A DNA stretch of 64,000 bases from Halorussus gelatinilyticus (lineage in GTDB: Archaea > Halobacteriota > Halobacteria > Halobacteriales > Haladaptataceae). A program made the translations under genes and the position numbers. The notes beneath the pieces are model-generated. The model was not told the origin of the DNA and did no database searches. It saw only the letters and a program-made list of their open reading frames with translations. The stretch is from positions 124,001-188,000 of the forward strand of contig NZ_CP096658.1 in assembly GCF_023238445.1 (NCBI RefSeq), given 5' to 3'. Numbering within the stretch: position 1 is the first letter of the stretch; every line of letters begins with the position of its first letter. Positions 52,427 to 63,330 of the stretch are shown here, in pieces.

Positions 52427-53791
52427 ATGACACGCGAATCGTGGCACACCCGCCTCGGCTTCATCCTCGCCGCGGTCGGGAGCGCCGTCGGACTCGGTAA
52501 CGTCTGGCGCTTCCCGTGGATGACCGCCGAGAACGGCGGGAGCGCCTTTCTGGTCGTGTATCTCGGTATCGTCCTGTTGGTCGGCGTCCCCGGACTCCTC
52601 GCGGAGTTCGTCATCGGGCGACGCTCTCAGCGCAATCCGGCGGGCGCGCTCTACCGACTCTCGTCGGGGTCGAAATCGTGGCGCGCGGTCGGCCTGTTCG
52701 GCGTCGTGACCGCCCTCGTTCTGCTGTCGTTCTACAGCGTCGTCGGCGGGTGGATTCTCCGGTACTTCCTCGCCAGTTTCACGGGGTCGTACTTCGGGTC
52801 GCCGGGCGCGTACTTCGGGAGCATCGACTTCGGGGTTCAGGCGGTCGGGTTCCACGTCGGGTTCCTCGCGCTGACCGCGCTGGTCGTGGTCGGCGGGGTC
52901 CGCGACGGCATCGAGAAGGCGACGAAAGTGATGATGCCCGCCATCGTCGTCCTGCTGGTCGCGCTGGCGGCGTGGGCGGTCACGCGGCCCGGAGCAGGCG
53001 CGGGCCTGTCGTTCTACCTCGACTTCGACGCGGCCTACCTCCGCGCGAACTTCTTCGACGTGCTGGGCGCGGCGGCCGGACAGGCGCTGTTCACCCTCTC
53101 GCTCGGCGTCGGCACGATGATAACCTACGCCTCGTATCTCGGTGACGACAACAACCTCGTCTTCGACGGGAGCGCCATCGCGGTCCTCAACACCGGCGTC
53201 GGTGTCCTCGCGGGCCTGGTCGTCTTCCCGCTGCTGTTCGCCACGTTCGGCGAGTTGACGGGACCGGCGGCCACCGGCGGCGGTCCCGGCGCGCTGTTCG
53301 TGAGTCTCGCCGGCGCGTTCTCGCAGGTCCCACTCGGGCAACCGCTCGCGGTGCTGTTCTTCGGCGTCATCGTCCTCGCGGCGCTCTCCTCGTCCATCAG
53401 CATGCTCGAAATTCCGGTCGCCTATCTCGTGGACGAACACGGCGTCGAGCGCCGGAGCGCGACGCTCGGTCTCGCGGGTCTCGTCCTCGTGACCGGGAGC
53501 GCCAACGCGCTCCGGCCGTCGCTGTTCACCTTCGTCTCCGGGACGCTCGTGAACCTGATGCTGACCGCGGGACTCACCGGCTTCCTCGTCTTCGTCGGGT
53601 GGGTCCTCGGCGCGGACGCCCTCTCGGAGTACTCCTCGGGCGCGGGGTCGCGCGTCCAATCGCTCGGCCCGGCGTGGCTCTGGTCGGTCCGGACGGTTCT
53701 GCCCCTCTTCCTCGTAGCCACGCTCGCGGTGAACCTGCTCGCGCTCGCCGGAATCTCGCCGGCCGCGCTGGTCGGCGCACTGGTGGGGTAG
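52427..53791 (+). CDS. NSS-family sodium-dependent symporter 2
   Basis: 454 residues, about 11 to 12 helices. GSAVGLGNVWRFPWMTAENG has the Arg of the extracellular gate, unlike symporter 1. The rest matches symporter 1 along the full length (for example LSFYSVVGGWILRY). Probable Na-coupled uptake of an amino acid. ATG 52427 follows a TATA-less region; a GGAG lies about 10 nt upstream. The 324-nt gap before it holds the tandem array and hairpin described above. Confidence 0.93.
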   Translation: MTRESWHTRLGFILAAVGSAVGLGNVWRFPWMTAENGGSAFLVVYLGIVLLVGVPGLLAEFVIGRRSQRNPAGALYRLSSGSKSWRAVGLFGVVTALVLLSFYSVVGGWILRYFLASFTGSYFGSPGAYFGSIDFGVQAVGFHVGFLALTALVVVGGVRDGIEKATKVMMPAIVVLLVALAAWAVTRPGAGAGLSFYLDFDAAYLRANFFDVLGAAAGQALFTLSLGVGTMITYASYLGDDNNLVFDGSAIAVLNTGVGVLAGLVVFPLLFATFGELTGPAATGGGPGALFVSLAGAFSQVPLGQPLAVLFFGVIVLAALSSSISMLEIPVAYLVDEHGVERRSATLGLAGLVLVTGSANALRPSLFTFVSGTLVNLMLTAGLTGFLVFVGWVLGADALSEYSSGAGSRVQSLGPAWLWSVRTVLPLFLVATLAVNLLALAGISPAALVGALVG

Positions 53792-53889
53792 GCCGGCGAC
53801 TTCCTTCCGTTCGCTCCGGCGGTTTAGGAACGTTTTTCCGCTCCGTGGTCCTCAAATCGGCCAATGAGTAGCCATCGGAGGGACCCGAC

Positions 53890-55440
53890 ATGACGATGGA
53901 AGACAAGATCGAGGAGCTCCGCGAGTTGCGCGAAGAGGCCCTGCAGGGTGGCGGCGAGGACCGCATCGAGGCCCAGCACGACAAGGGCAAGATGACCGCG
54001 CGCGAGCGCATCGACTACTTCCTCGACGACGGCACCTTCAACGAGTTCGACCAGCTTCGAACGCACCGGAGCCACAACTTCGGTATGGAGGAAAAGCAGG
54101 TCAAAGGCGACGGCGTGGTGACGGGCTACGGCGAGGTCAACGGCCGGAAGACGTTCGTCTTCGCCCACGACTTCACCGTCTTCGGCGGGTCGCTCGGCGA
54201 GGTGTTCGCCGAGAAGGTCTGTAAAGTGATGGACAAGGCCATGGAGGTCGGCGCGCCCGTCATCGGGCTGAACGACTCGGCCGGCGCGCGGATTCAGGAG
54301 GGCGTCACCTCGCTCGCTGGCTACGCCGAAATCTTCCGACGCAACACCGAGGCCTCGGGCGTCATCCCGCAGATTTCGGCCATCATGGGTCCGTGCGCCG
54401 GCGGCGCGGTCTACTCGCCCGCTATCACGGACTTCATCTTCATGGTGGAGGACACCAGCCACATGTTCATCACCGGCCCGGACGTCATCGAGACGGTCAC
54501 GGGCGAGGAGGTCACGTTCGAGGAGTTGGGCGGCGCGAAGACCCACGAATCGACCTCCGGGGTCGCGCACTTCTCCGAGAAGAGCGAGGAGGAGGCGCTG
54601 GACGACATCCGCCGACTGCTGTCGTACGTGCCCCAGAACAACGTCGAGGACCCGCCCCGCGTCGAACCGTGGGACGACCCCGAGCGCCGCGACGAGGAAC
54701 TCACCGACATCGTCCCCGACCAGCCGAAGAAGCCCTACGACATGACGCGGGTCATCGACGGCGTGGTGGACGAAGACTCGTTCTTCGAGGTGCAAGAGGG
54801 CTACGCGAAGAACATCGTCGTCGGCTTCGCGCGACTCGACGGGCGCTCGGTCGGCATCGTCGCCAACCAGCCCCGCGTCAACGCCGGGACGCTCGACATC
54901 AAGTCCTCCGAGAAGGGCGCCCGGTTCGTCCGGTTCTGCGACTCGTTCAACATCCCCATCCTGACGTTCGTGGACGTGCCCGGCTTCATGCCCGGCACGG
55001 ACCAGGAACACGGCGGCATCATCCGCCACGGCGCGAAACTGCTCTACGCCTACTCCGAGGCGACGGTCCCGCTGATGACCGTCATCACCCGGAAGGCCTA
55101 CGGCGGGGCCTACGACGTGATGGCCTCGAAGCACATCGGCGCGGACGTGAACTACGCGTGGCCGACCGCCGAAATCGCGGTGATGGGACCGCAGGGCGCG
55201 GTCAACATCCTTTACGACGACGAACTGGACGAGGCCGAGGACACCGAGGCCCGCCGCGACGAACTCATCGACGAGTACCGCGACCAGTTCGCCAACCCCT
55301 ACACCGCCGCGGACCGCGGGTTCGTGGACGACGTGCTGGAACCGCCCGAGACTCGCCCGCGCCTCATCGACGACCTCGAAATGCTGTCGAGCAAGCGCGA
55401 CGAACTGCCCGACAAGAAGCACGGCAACATCCCGCTCTGA
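53890..55440 (+). CDS. pccB: acyl-CoA (propionyl-CoA) carboxylase beta subunit
   Basis: 516 residues, the normal length. Carboxyltransferase motifs are seen: [18 protein letters not shown] at the start, [28 protein letters not shown] (CoA oxyanion hole), then [29 protein letters not shown] and [20 protein letters not shown]. It transfers CO2 from carboxybiotin to propionyl- or acetyl-CoA. The AccBC partner lies 5 kb downstream, and the small subunit is the next gene. Confidence 0.94.
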   Translation: MTMEDKIEELRELREEALQGGGEDRIEAQHDKGKMTARERIDYFLDDGTFNEFDQLRTHRSHNFGMEEKQVKGDGVVTGYGEVNGRKTFVFAHDFTVFGGSLGEVFAEKVCKVMDKAMEVGAPVIGLNDSAGARIQEGVTSLAGYAEIFRRNTEASGVIPQISAIMGPCAGGAVYSPAITDFIFMVEDTSHMFITGPDVIETVTGEEVTFEELGGAKTHESTSGVAHFSEKSEEEALDDIRRLLSYVPQNNVEDPPRVEPWDDPERRDEELTDIVPDQPKKPYDMTRVIDGVVDEDSFFEVQEGYAKNIVVGFARLDGRSVGIVANQPRVNAGTLDIKSSEKGARFVRFCDSFNIPILTFVDVPGFMPGTDQEHGGIIRHGAKLLYAYSEATVPLMTVITRKAYGGAYDVMASKHIGADVNYAWPTAEIAVMGPQGAVNILYDDELDEAEDTEARRDELIDEYRDQFANPYTAADRGFVDDVLEPPETRPRLIDDLEMLSSKRDELPDKKHGNIPL

Positions 55441-55442
55441 CC

Positions 55443-55775
55443 ATGGCGACGCCAACCACGGACGACCCCGACGAGGAGTCGGCCGACGCGAGCGACGCGG
55501 ACGCCACGAGCGACCCGCTCGCCGACGCCGACCTCCGGATTCCCGACGACGCTACCGACGAGGAGGCCGCCGCCATCGCCGCCGCAATCGGGGCGCACCT
55601 CCGCTCGCAGGAGGTCGCCGCGGCCGCCGCCGAGAGCGACGACGAGGCGACGTGGCACGGCAAACGCTGGTCGTTCGCGGGCCGCCTGCGCGGGTTGCAG
55701 GGTCGCGCGGGTCGCGTCCCCACGAGCGCGCCCACCGACGCGTGGGCCGCCTCGGGGCGGAGCGACAGGTTCTGA
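55443..55775 (+). CDS. pccX: PccX-like small carboxylase subunit
   Basis: 110 residues. Asp/Ala/Thr-rich start, a helix [18 protein letters not shown], and a basic end [20 protein letters not shown]. This C-terminal motif recalls the epsilon subunit of actinobacterial acyl-CoA carboxylases and matches the haloarchaeal third subunit PccX, reported as required for propionyl-CoA carboxylase activity. The start ATG is 2 bp after the pccB stop, so translational coupling is expected. Confidence 0.82.
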   Translation: MATPTTDDPDEESADASDADATSDPLADADLRIPDDATDEEAAAIAAAIGAHLRSQEVAAAAAESDDEATWHGKRWSFAGRLRGLQGRAGRVPTSAPTDAWAASGRSDRF

Positions 55776-55791
55776 GTCACCCCCGGCCGTT

Positions 55792-57261
55792 CTACTCTCT
55801 TTTCCGCACTCGCAGTTCGACCGCGCCGGGGTCCAGCGTCAGCCCCATCGAGAGGTCCAGCTTCTCCGTCACGCGCTCGAACTCGACGCGGCGCGCCAGC
55901 GTCGCCAGTACGAGTTGGAGTTCGGTCATGGCGAAGCGCATCCCGATGCAGTGGCGCGGCCCGCCGCCGAACGGGAAGTAGGCGTACTCCGGGCGGCCGT
56001 CGTTCGAGACGTCTCCCGCCTCGCTGTCCCAGCGCTCCGGCCGGAACTCGTCGGGCGCGTCCCACCAGCGCTCGTCGCGCTGGATGCTGTAGGTGGCGAG
56101 TTGGAGCGTCGCGTCCGCCGGGACGCGGTAGCCGCCGAGGACCGTCGGTTCTCTCGCCTCGCGGTAGAGCGCGTAGACTGGCGGGTAGAGGCGCAGGGCC
56201 TCCTCGACGACCTGCTCGGTGTAGTCCAAGTTCGGCACGTCCGCGAAGGTCGGGTCCCGGTCGCCGAGGACCGAATCGAGTTCGGCGTCGAGTCGCTCGC
56301 GGACGTTCGGGTTGCCGGCGAGGAGCCAGCAAACGTACGTCAGCGCGGTCGCGGTCGTCTCGTGGCCCGCGAACAGGAAGGTGACGAGTTGGTCGCGCAC
56401 CGCGTCGCGGTCCATCCCGGTCCCCTCTGCGTCGGCGGCCGCGACGAGTAAGGAGAGTAGGTCGTCGCGCTCCTCGTCCGTGGACGCTCGCGGTTCGTCA
56501 CCGCTCGCGCCGTCCGTCGCGCTTCGCGCGACGCTACGCTCTGCCATCAGGCTCTCGACGAGCGCGTCCAAATCGGCCATCGCGCGCTCGTAGCGGCGTT
56601 TGGTCGGCGTGGGAACCCACTCGGGGAGGACCGAGAGCAGGCCGAACCGGTCCATTATCGCGGAGATGGAGTCGGTCGCCTCGCGGACGACCGCGCCGCG
56701 TTCGGCGTCGAAGTCGAGGTCGAACAGCGCCCGCGTGAGGATGCGCAGGGTCAGCGAGGCGAAGGCGTCGCCGACCTCGACTACCTCGCCGTCGGCCCAG
56801 TCGTCGCTCAGAGCGGCGGTGTGTTCGACCATCGCGTCGGCGTAGCTCCGGATTTTGTCCGGCGTGAACGCCGACTGGAGTGCGGTCCGCTGGCGTCGCC
56901 ACCGCTCGCCCTCGGCGAAGGCGAGGCCCTCGGGCGCGACGAGGTCGCCGAAGGCCATCTCGAACTCGCCCTTCTCGAAGGCGTCGCTCTCGGAGACCAG
57001 CACGGTATCGACCACCTCGGGGTCGAAGACCGCGAGCATCTCCGTGCCGAACGCGCTGTAGGACACCAAGTCGCCGTGCGAGGCGACCCGGTCGGTGAAG
57101 GCCACGCCGTCGCGCGACGCCGCGACGGTCGAGCCGACGACCGGGAGACCCGAGCAGTGTGGCGGCGTCTCGGCGACGGTCGCGGTCCCGGCGGCGGTCG
57201 CGGTCTCGGCGTCGTCGTCGGTCGCTTCCGCGCTTTCCGCGGCGTAGTCGCGTTCGCTCAT
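55792..57261 (-). CDS. cytochrome P450 (first of a mirrored pair)
   Basis: 489 residues. The oxygen-activation helix FAGHETTATAL, the ExxR motif EALRLYPP and the haem Cys loop FPFGGGPRHCIG are intact. No membrane anchor is visible, so a soluble bacterial-like type. A Thr/Ala-rich acidic N-terminus (to about 30) is low complexity. It is divergent from a Bat-type HTH gene with 82 bp between starts. Substrate unknown; terpenoid or fatty-acid hydroxylation are possibilities, not deduced. Confidence 0.93.
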   Translation of the reverse strand: MSERDYAAESAEATDDDAETATAAGTATVAETPPHCSGLPVVGSTVAASRDGVAFTDRVASHGDLVSYSAFGTEMLAVFDPEVVDTVLVSESDAFEKGEFEMAFGDLVAPEGLAFAEGERWRRQRTALQSAFTPDKIRSYADAMVEHTAALSDDWADGEVVEVGDAFASLTLRILTRALFDLDFDAERGAVVREATDSISAIMDRFGLLSVLPEWVPTPTKRRYERAMADLDALVESLMAERSVARSATDGASGDEPRASTDEERDDLLSLLVAAADAEGTGMDRDAVRDQLVTFLFAGHETTATALTYVCWLLAGNPNVRERLDAELDSVLGDRDPTFADVPNLDYTEQVVEEALRLYPPVYALYREAREPTVLGGYRVPADATLQLATYSIQRDERWWDAPDEFRPERWDSEAGDVSNDGRPEYAYFPFGGGPRHCIGMRFAMTELQLVLATLARRVEFERVTEKLDLSMGLTLDPGAVELRVRKRE

Positions 57262-57343
57262 GTCAGAAACGAGGGCGTCCGGTCACCTCCCGATTGCCGC
57301 GAAGCTATTGGTGTTTTTATGTAGGGCGGTCGTTCGTCCGGCC
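57262..57343. promoter_or_regulatory. divergent promoter between P450 and Bat-type HTH gene
   Basis: 82 nt. TTTTTATG lies about 28 nt before the GTG of the HTH gene, and its complement CATAAAAA faces the P450. The order TTTTTATG...TTCGTCC...GTG is repeated at the second pair (63250-63330), so the element is conserved. Autoregulation by the HTH protein is likely. Confidence 0.6.
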
Positions 57344-58003
57344 GTGAAATCGCTCGACGTGACGATTCGACTGCCGCCGGAGATGCAGTTGTCGGTGCCC
57401 GAGCGCGTCGCGCCCGGCGACGCCTTCGAGCGCGAGGAGTTGCTGTCGTGGCATACTCACGAGGACGAGGGCGTCGAATACTTCCTCTCGCTGGTGGCCG
57501 GCGACATCGAATCGCTTCGGGCGGCGCTGGCCGCCGTCGAGGAGGTTCGGTGGTTCGACCTCGCGCCCGTGGACGACGACGCCTTCTACGCCTACGTGGC
57601 GATGGACCTCCGGCCCGAGGACGAGGCGTGGCGCTCGGCGATGGACGGTCGCCGGGTCGTCGTCGTCCCGCCAATCGTGTTCGGGCCGGACGGTGCCGTC
57701 GCGCTGACGGTGCTGGGCGACCCCGAGGAACTCCGGCAGGTCGTCGCCGACTTCCCGGAACAGGTCGAGGTCGAGGTCGAGCGCGTGAGCGACCACCGCC
57801 GCCTCGCAGGGTCGCTGGCGGGCCGCCTGACGATGCGCCAGTTCGAGGCCATCGGTACCGCCCGCGAACTGGGCTACTACGAGGTGCCCCGAGAGGCCGA
57901 CCTCGCGGCGGTGGCCGACGAACTCGACTGCACGCAGAGTACGGCGTCCGCGCTCCTCCGGAAGGCCGAGCGCGCGCTCGTCGATGCGGCGCTCGTGCGC
58001 TGA
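57344..58003 (+). CDS. Bat-type HTH regulator, copy 1
   Basis: 219 residues, starting at GTG (VKSLDVTIRLPPEMQLSV). N-terminal half (about 1-150): Bat-associated domain. C-terminal HTH_10: LTMRQFEAIGTARELGYYEV, then LAAVADELDCTQSTASALLRKAE. Its paralogue at 62590-63249 has the same length and the same start type, which fixes the GTG. No sensor domains. It probably controls the divergent P450. Confidence 0.9.
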   Translation: MKSLDVTIRLPPEMQLSVPERVAPGDAFEREELLSWHTHEDEGVEYFLSLVAGDIESLRAALAAVEEVRWFDLAPVDDDAFYAYVAMDLRPEDEAWRSAMDGRRVVVVPPIVFGPDGAVALTVLGDPEELRQVVADFPEQVEVEVERVSDHRRLAGSLAGRLTMRQFEAIGTARELGYYEVPREADLAAVADELDCTQSTASALLRKAERALVDAALVR

Positions 58004-58015
58004 GGACCGGCGGCG

Positions 58016-58192
58016 CTACGCCCCGTCCGGCCGGTATCGCCCGGTCAGGAACCCCGGCAGGACGACGCCCACCGCGACGAGGACGAGGTAGGCCGCCCAG
58101 TCGGGAGCGCCCTCGACGGAGGCGACGGCGAAGCCGAGTGGCAGGGCGGCGACGATGCAGACGAGGATAATCTCGTTCTCGCGGGAGACCAT
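58016..58192 (-). CDS. 58-residue two-helix membrane protein
   Basis: ENEIILVCIVAALPLGFAVA (helix 1) then a short loop and AAYLVLVAVGVVLPGFL (helix 2). ATG 58192. Convergent with the Bat-type gene, 12 bp apart. Function unknown; codon bias supports a real gene. Confidence 0.55.
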   Translation of the reverse strand: MVSRENEIILVCIVAALPLGFAVASVEGAPDWAAYLVLVAVGVVLPGFLTGRYRPDGA

Positions 58193-58444
58193 ACGCGCTC
58201 TCCGCGCTCCCGACGGAAAGTAGTTGGCCACGCTCGGTGTTCCCCGGACGCGCTCGGTGACGCAGATTACCGGCGAACGCGAACGAGCGGGGCTTTCGCT
58301 GACTCCTCGCTTCCGGTGTCGAAAACGGTCGTGCTATCGTAAATTCGGTCGTCGAGAGAGACGGTCGTCCGGCGAATCCCTCTCGAAACCGTCGCTCGAC
58401 TGCAAACGCTTATGCTCTGTGAAGTGATACCATCTACCAGATAG

Positions 58445-58939
58445 ATGTACGACCGGATACTCGTGCCGACCGATGGTTCGACCGGGACCGAGCGCGCGGT
58501 CGAACACGCCGCCGAACTGGCGGCCGCACACGACGCGGAACTTCACGCGGTCTACGTCGTCAACTCGGCGACGTTCGCGGGCCTCCACATGGAGACCTCG
58601 TGGGAGGGCGTGGACGAGGTGTTGCGCGAGGAGGGCGAGACCGCGCTGGAGCGCGTCGAGGACATCGCGGCCGAGTACGGCGTGGCGTGTTCGTCGCAAC
58701 TCCTCGACGGGTCGCCGAGCAAGCGCATCGTGGAGTACGCCGAGCGCGAGGACTGCGACCTCGTGGTGATGGGCACCCACGGCCGGGGCGGTATCGACCG
58801 ACTCCTGCTCGGGAGCGTGGCGGAGGGCGTCGTCCGGGCCTGTTCCGTACCGGTGTTGACGGTACAGGTCGGCGACGACGGCGAGAAGTCCACCGAGTCG
58901 GAGGCCGAGGGCGCGAACGTCGAGAAGTCAGTGCCGTAG
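58445..58939 (+). CDS. universal stress protein (UspA family)
   Basis: 164 residues. MYDRILVPTDGSTGTERAVE at the start, and the ATP-binding motif GTHGRGGIDRLLLGSVAE (G-x2-G-x9-G-S) near residue 111 is intact, so it should bind ATP. The C-terminal 20 residues are acidic low complexity. A TATA-like CGCTTATGC lies about 30 nt upstream of the ATG. The preceding gap (58193-58444) shows nothing else. Confidence 0.92.
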   Translation: MYDRILVPTDGSTGTERAVEHAAELAAAHDAELHAVYVVNSATFAGLHMETSWEGVDEVLREEGETALERVEDIAAEYGVACSSQLLDGSPSKRIVEYAEREDCDLVVMGTHGRGGIDRLLLGSVAEGVVRACSVPVLTVQVGDDGEKSTESEAEGANVEKSVP

Positions 58940-58983
58940 AAGACGGCTACGAGTCAGTGACTGGCGATTCCTCCTGTGCCGCG

Positions 58984-59137
58984 ACCGTAGACAGCACCGC
59001 GAATCGCACTGATGCCGACAAGTAGGAGTTACCGCACAGTACCGCGAACCACGCCGCTCCGTACGGCACTGCACCTCCTCCCCAACCGTCTGCGCTACTC
59101 GGCCTCCGCTTCGCTCCGGCCTGCGTTGCTCGGCCCT
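58984..59137 (-). repeat. dispersed intergenic repeat, copy C
   Basis: Read on the minus strand, the blocks ACGAGGGCCGAGCAACGCAGG, GAGTAGCGCAGACGG, TTGGGGAGGAGGTG and GTGCAGTGCCG appear in the same order as copies A and B, followed by CGGTACTGTGCGG. It starts at the birA stop codon and runs away from it. It fills the gap between birA and the Usp gene. Confidence 0.72.
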
Positions 59138-59139
59138 CG

Positions 59140-60090
59140 TCAGACCGGCCGGAGGTGTTCGCAGTCGCCCGCGTGGACCCGGACGCGCTCGTCGTCGTCC
59201 GTTTCGACCACGAGCGCGCCGGGGACCGCCACGTCCACCGCCTCGCCGACGACTTCCCCCGTCGCGGTTTCGACGCGGACGCGCTGGCCGAGCGTCGCCG
59301 ACCGGTCGCGCCACGCCTCGACTGCCGCCTCGGGGTCGGCCCGGAGGTCGTCGAATCGTTCGAGGAGGCGCTGGACGAAGGCGCGGCGGTCAACGTCGCC
59401 GACCTCCTCGCGGACGCTGGTCGCGTCCTCGGGGAGCGAGTCGGCCGGGACGTTGGCGTTCACCCCGACGCCGACCACGACCCACGAGACCCGGCCGGCC
59501 TCGCCCTCCATCTCGGTCAGGATGCCCGCGAGTTTCTTGCCGCCGCGAGCGGTTTCGGCGTTCGCGTCGGTCACCAGCACGTCGTTCGGCCACTTGATTT
59601 CTGCGGGCACGCCGGCCTCGCGGGCCGCGTCGGTCGTCGCCACCGCGGCCGCGAGCGTGAGCGCCGGGGCGTGGGCGGGCGGCAGGTCGGGCCGGAGGAC
59701 CGCACTCAGCCAGACGCCGCCCGCGGGGGCCGACCACTCGCGGTCGAGGCGGCCCCTGCTTCCGGTCTGCTCGTCGGCCAGCACCACCGCGTCGTCGGCT
59801 CCCTCCCCGGCGAGTTCCCGAGCGCGGTCGTTCGTACTCCCGATGGCGTCGTGGTACTCGACGGAGAAGGGCGCGTCCAGTCCGAACTCGACGGCGGGAC
59901 CGCCGTACTCGGGCACGCCGTCGAGGCGGTAGCCGTCGTCGCCGCTCTCGATTTCGAAGCCCGCGTCCCGGAGCGCCTCGACGTGCTTCCAGACCGCGTT
60001 GCGCGAGATAGCGAGGCGGTCGGCGAGTTCGGGACCGCGAATCGGCCCGTCCGCGACGGCGTCGAGGACGGCCCGGCGGGTGTCGTTCAT
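59140..60090 (-). CDS. birA: biotin--protein ligase with N-terminal HTH
   Basis: 316 residues. An N-terminal winged helix (RAVLDAVADGPIRGPELADRLAISRNAVWKHVEAL) is fused to the ligase. The catalytic GSTNDRARELA and GSRGRLDREW (biotinyl-AMP loop), KWPNDVLV and GVGVNANV follow. It attaches biotin to the Lys of the BCCP domain of AccBC, found 0.5 kb away. The HTH suggests it may also repress biotin-related genes. ATG 60090. Confidence 0.94.
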   Translation of the reverse strand: MNDTRRAVLDAVADGPIRGPELADRLAISRNAVWKHVEALRDAGFEIESGDDGYRLDGVPEYGGPAVEFGLDAPFSVEYHDAIGSTNDRARELAGEGADDAVVLADEQTGSRGRLDREWSAPAGGVWLSAVLRPDLPPAHAPALTLAAAVATTDAAREAGVPAEIKWPNDVLVTDANAETARGGKKLAGILTEMEGEAGRVSWVVVGVGVNANVPADSLPEDATSVREEVGDVDRRAFVQRLLERFDDLRADPEAAVEAWRDRSATLGQRVRVETATGEVVGEAVDVAVPGALVVETDDDERVRVHAGDCEHLRPV

Positions 60091-60196
60091 GCGCGGGGAT
60101 AGGCCCGACCCCGACAAGAAAGGTGCGTTTCCGCGGACGACACCGGGTATGGCGCGTCGGGTCGCGGTCGGATTGGATTGAATTGGGTCGCGGTCG

Positions 60197-60571
60197 CTAC
60201 TCCAGTCCGGCGACGCCGAGACACTGCCGGATGAAACTGCTCTGGGCCAGAAACGTTTCGGTGTCCAGCGCCACCGCGACGCCCTGTCGCTCGTCGGCGA
60301 CGAAGTGCATCTCGATGGCGTCGTCGAACAGCCACACCGTGCAGTTCAGCGCACCGTGCCTGCGGATGTCTTCCCGAATCGCCTGCTCGTAGGAGTCGGC
60401 CCAGAGGTCCGCGACGATGTCGTCGATCTCCCCGCCCTCGTAGTCGTCCATGTCCTCGCGGACGAAGACGACCTCGTACTCGTTGCGGTCGTAGTAGATG
60501 ACGCTCCGCAGGCCGTCGCCGACCTGTTCGTGGAGGAAGTCCGCGAGTCGATACGGGTAGACCTGCGACAC
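60197..60571 (-). CDS. haloarchaeal protein of unknown function between birA and accBC
   Basis: About 124 residues starting at GTG 60571; a TTG at 60598 would add nine. Alpha/beta pattern: VYPYRLADFLHEQVGDGLRS, then YEVVFVREDMDDYEGGEIDD and LFDDAIEMHFVADERQGVAV. No Cys cluster or TM. It shares strand with birA and accBC, so it may be part of that unit. The family is not recognised with confidence. Confidence 0.65.
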   Translation of the reverse strand: MSQVYPYRLADFLHEQVGDGLRSVIYYDRNEYEVVFVREDMDDYEGGEIDDIVADLWADSYEQAIREDIRRHGALNCTVWLFDDAIEMHFVADERQGVAVALDTETFLAQSSFIRQCLGVAGLE

Positions 60572-60639
60572 GCATGAGGGTTTGCTCCCGGTGAGCAAGT
60601 GGGTTGTGGCAGGGACGGGGACGGAGAAGAAGTCGGAGA

Positions 60640-62481
<1,842 letters not shown>

Positions 62482-62589
62482 TCTTGGCGGCAAATATTCG
62501 GGTGGGATACCTCATTCTGTCGGTTCCTTCCGGCAAGAGCGGGCGGCTCGTCCACGCTGGCGAGCGGTTGGGTTGACGAGTCTCGGCCC

Positions 62590-63249
62590 TCACTCGCCGA
62601 CGATTCGTCGCATCACACTCGCCTCGGCCTTCCGCAGGAGGTTCGAGGCGGTGCTCTCCGCGCAGTCGAGTTCGTCGGCCACGTCGGCCAGCGACGCCTC
62701 ACGGGGGACTTCGTAGTAGCCGAGCCGCGCCGCCACGGACGCCGCCTCGAACTGCCGGTCGGTCAGGCCGCCCGCGACGGTGCCGTGCCTGCGGTCGTAG
62801 TCGCCGACCTCCTCGACGTCCGCGGCGATACGCTCGGGCAACTCGTCGAGCAGGCTCCGCAGGTCCTCTGGCGCACCGATGAGCGTGAACCGCATGTGGC
62901 CCTCGCCGGTGTACTCGATGGGCGGCACGACGAGCAACTGCCGCCGGGCGAACACCGACCGGAAGTCGGTGTCGGTCTCGCGGGTCTCCTGATGGACGTA
63001 GGCGTAGAACGAGCGCGAGTCGATGGGGACCAGCGTGTACTCGGGAATCGAGTCCACCTCAGCGATGGCCGTCCGGTAGGGGTCGAGGTCGCCCTCGACG
63101 TAGAACAGCAGGTACTCGACGCTCGCCTCGCGGAGGATGTTCCACGCCAGCAACTCCTCGCGGGCCACCGCCGGGGAGTCGGCGATGAAGTTCTGCATCG
63201 GGTGGCGCGTCTCCCGCGGTTGCCGGAGAGTGAGCGTGAGGTACTTCAC
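62590..63249 (-). CDS. Bat-type HTH regulator, copy 2
   Basis: 219 residues from GTG (VKYLTLTLRQPRETRHPMQ). Same domain order as copy 1, with LTDRQFEAASVAARLGYYEV and LADVADELDCAESTASNLLRKAE at the HTH. The two copies agree at many positions (for example SFYAYV, RRQLLVVPPI). A TTTTTTATG lies about 25 nt before the GTG. It is divergent from the second P450. Confidence 0.9.
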   Translation of the reverse strand: MKYLTLTLRQPRETRHPMQNFIADSPAVAREELLAWNILREASVEYLLFYVEGDLDPYRTAIAEVDSIPEYTLVPIDSRSFYAYVHQETRETDTDFRSVFARRQLLVVPPIEYTGEGHMRFTLIGAPEDLRSLLDELPERIAADVEEVGDYDRRHGTVAGGLTDRQFEAASVAARLGYYEVPREASLADVADELDCAESTASNLLRKAEASVMRRIVGE

Positions 63250-63330
63250 GGACGAACTTCCCCCGGCGCATAAAAAAGAGCTAGTGACTTCGACGGAATT
63301 CCTATCGACGGCCCGGCCCAACCATCTGGT
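63250..63330. promoter_or_regulatory. divergent promoter of the second HTH-P450 pair
   Basis: 81 nt. GACGAAC next to the HTH start, CATAAAAAAG in the middle, and GACTTCGACGG toward the P450, in the same order and similar spacing as in 57262-57343 read on the minus strand. This supports common origin of the two pairs. Confidence 0.6.
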
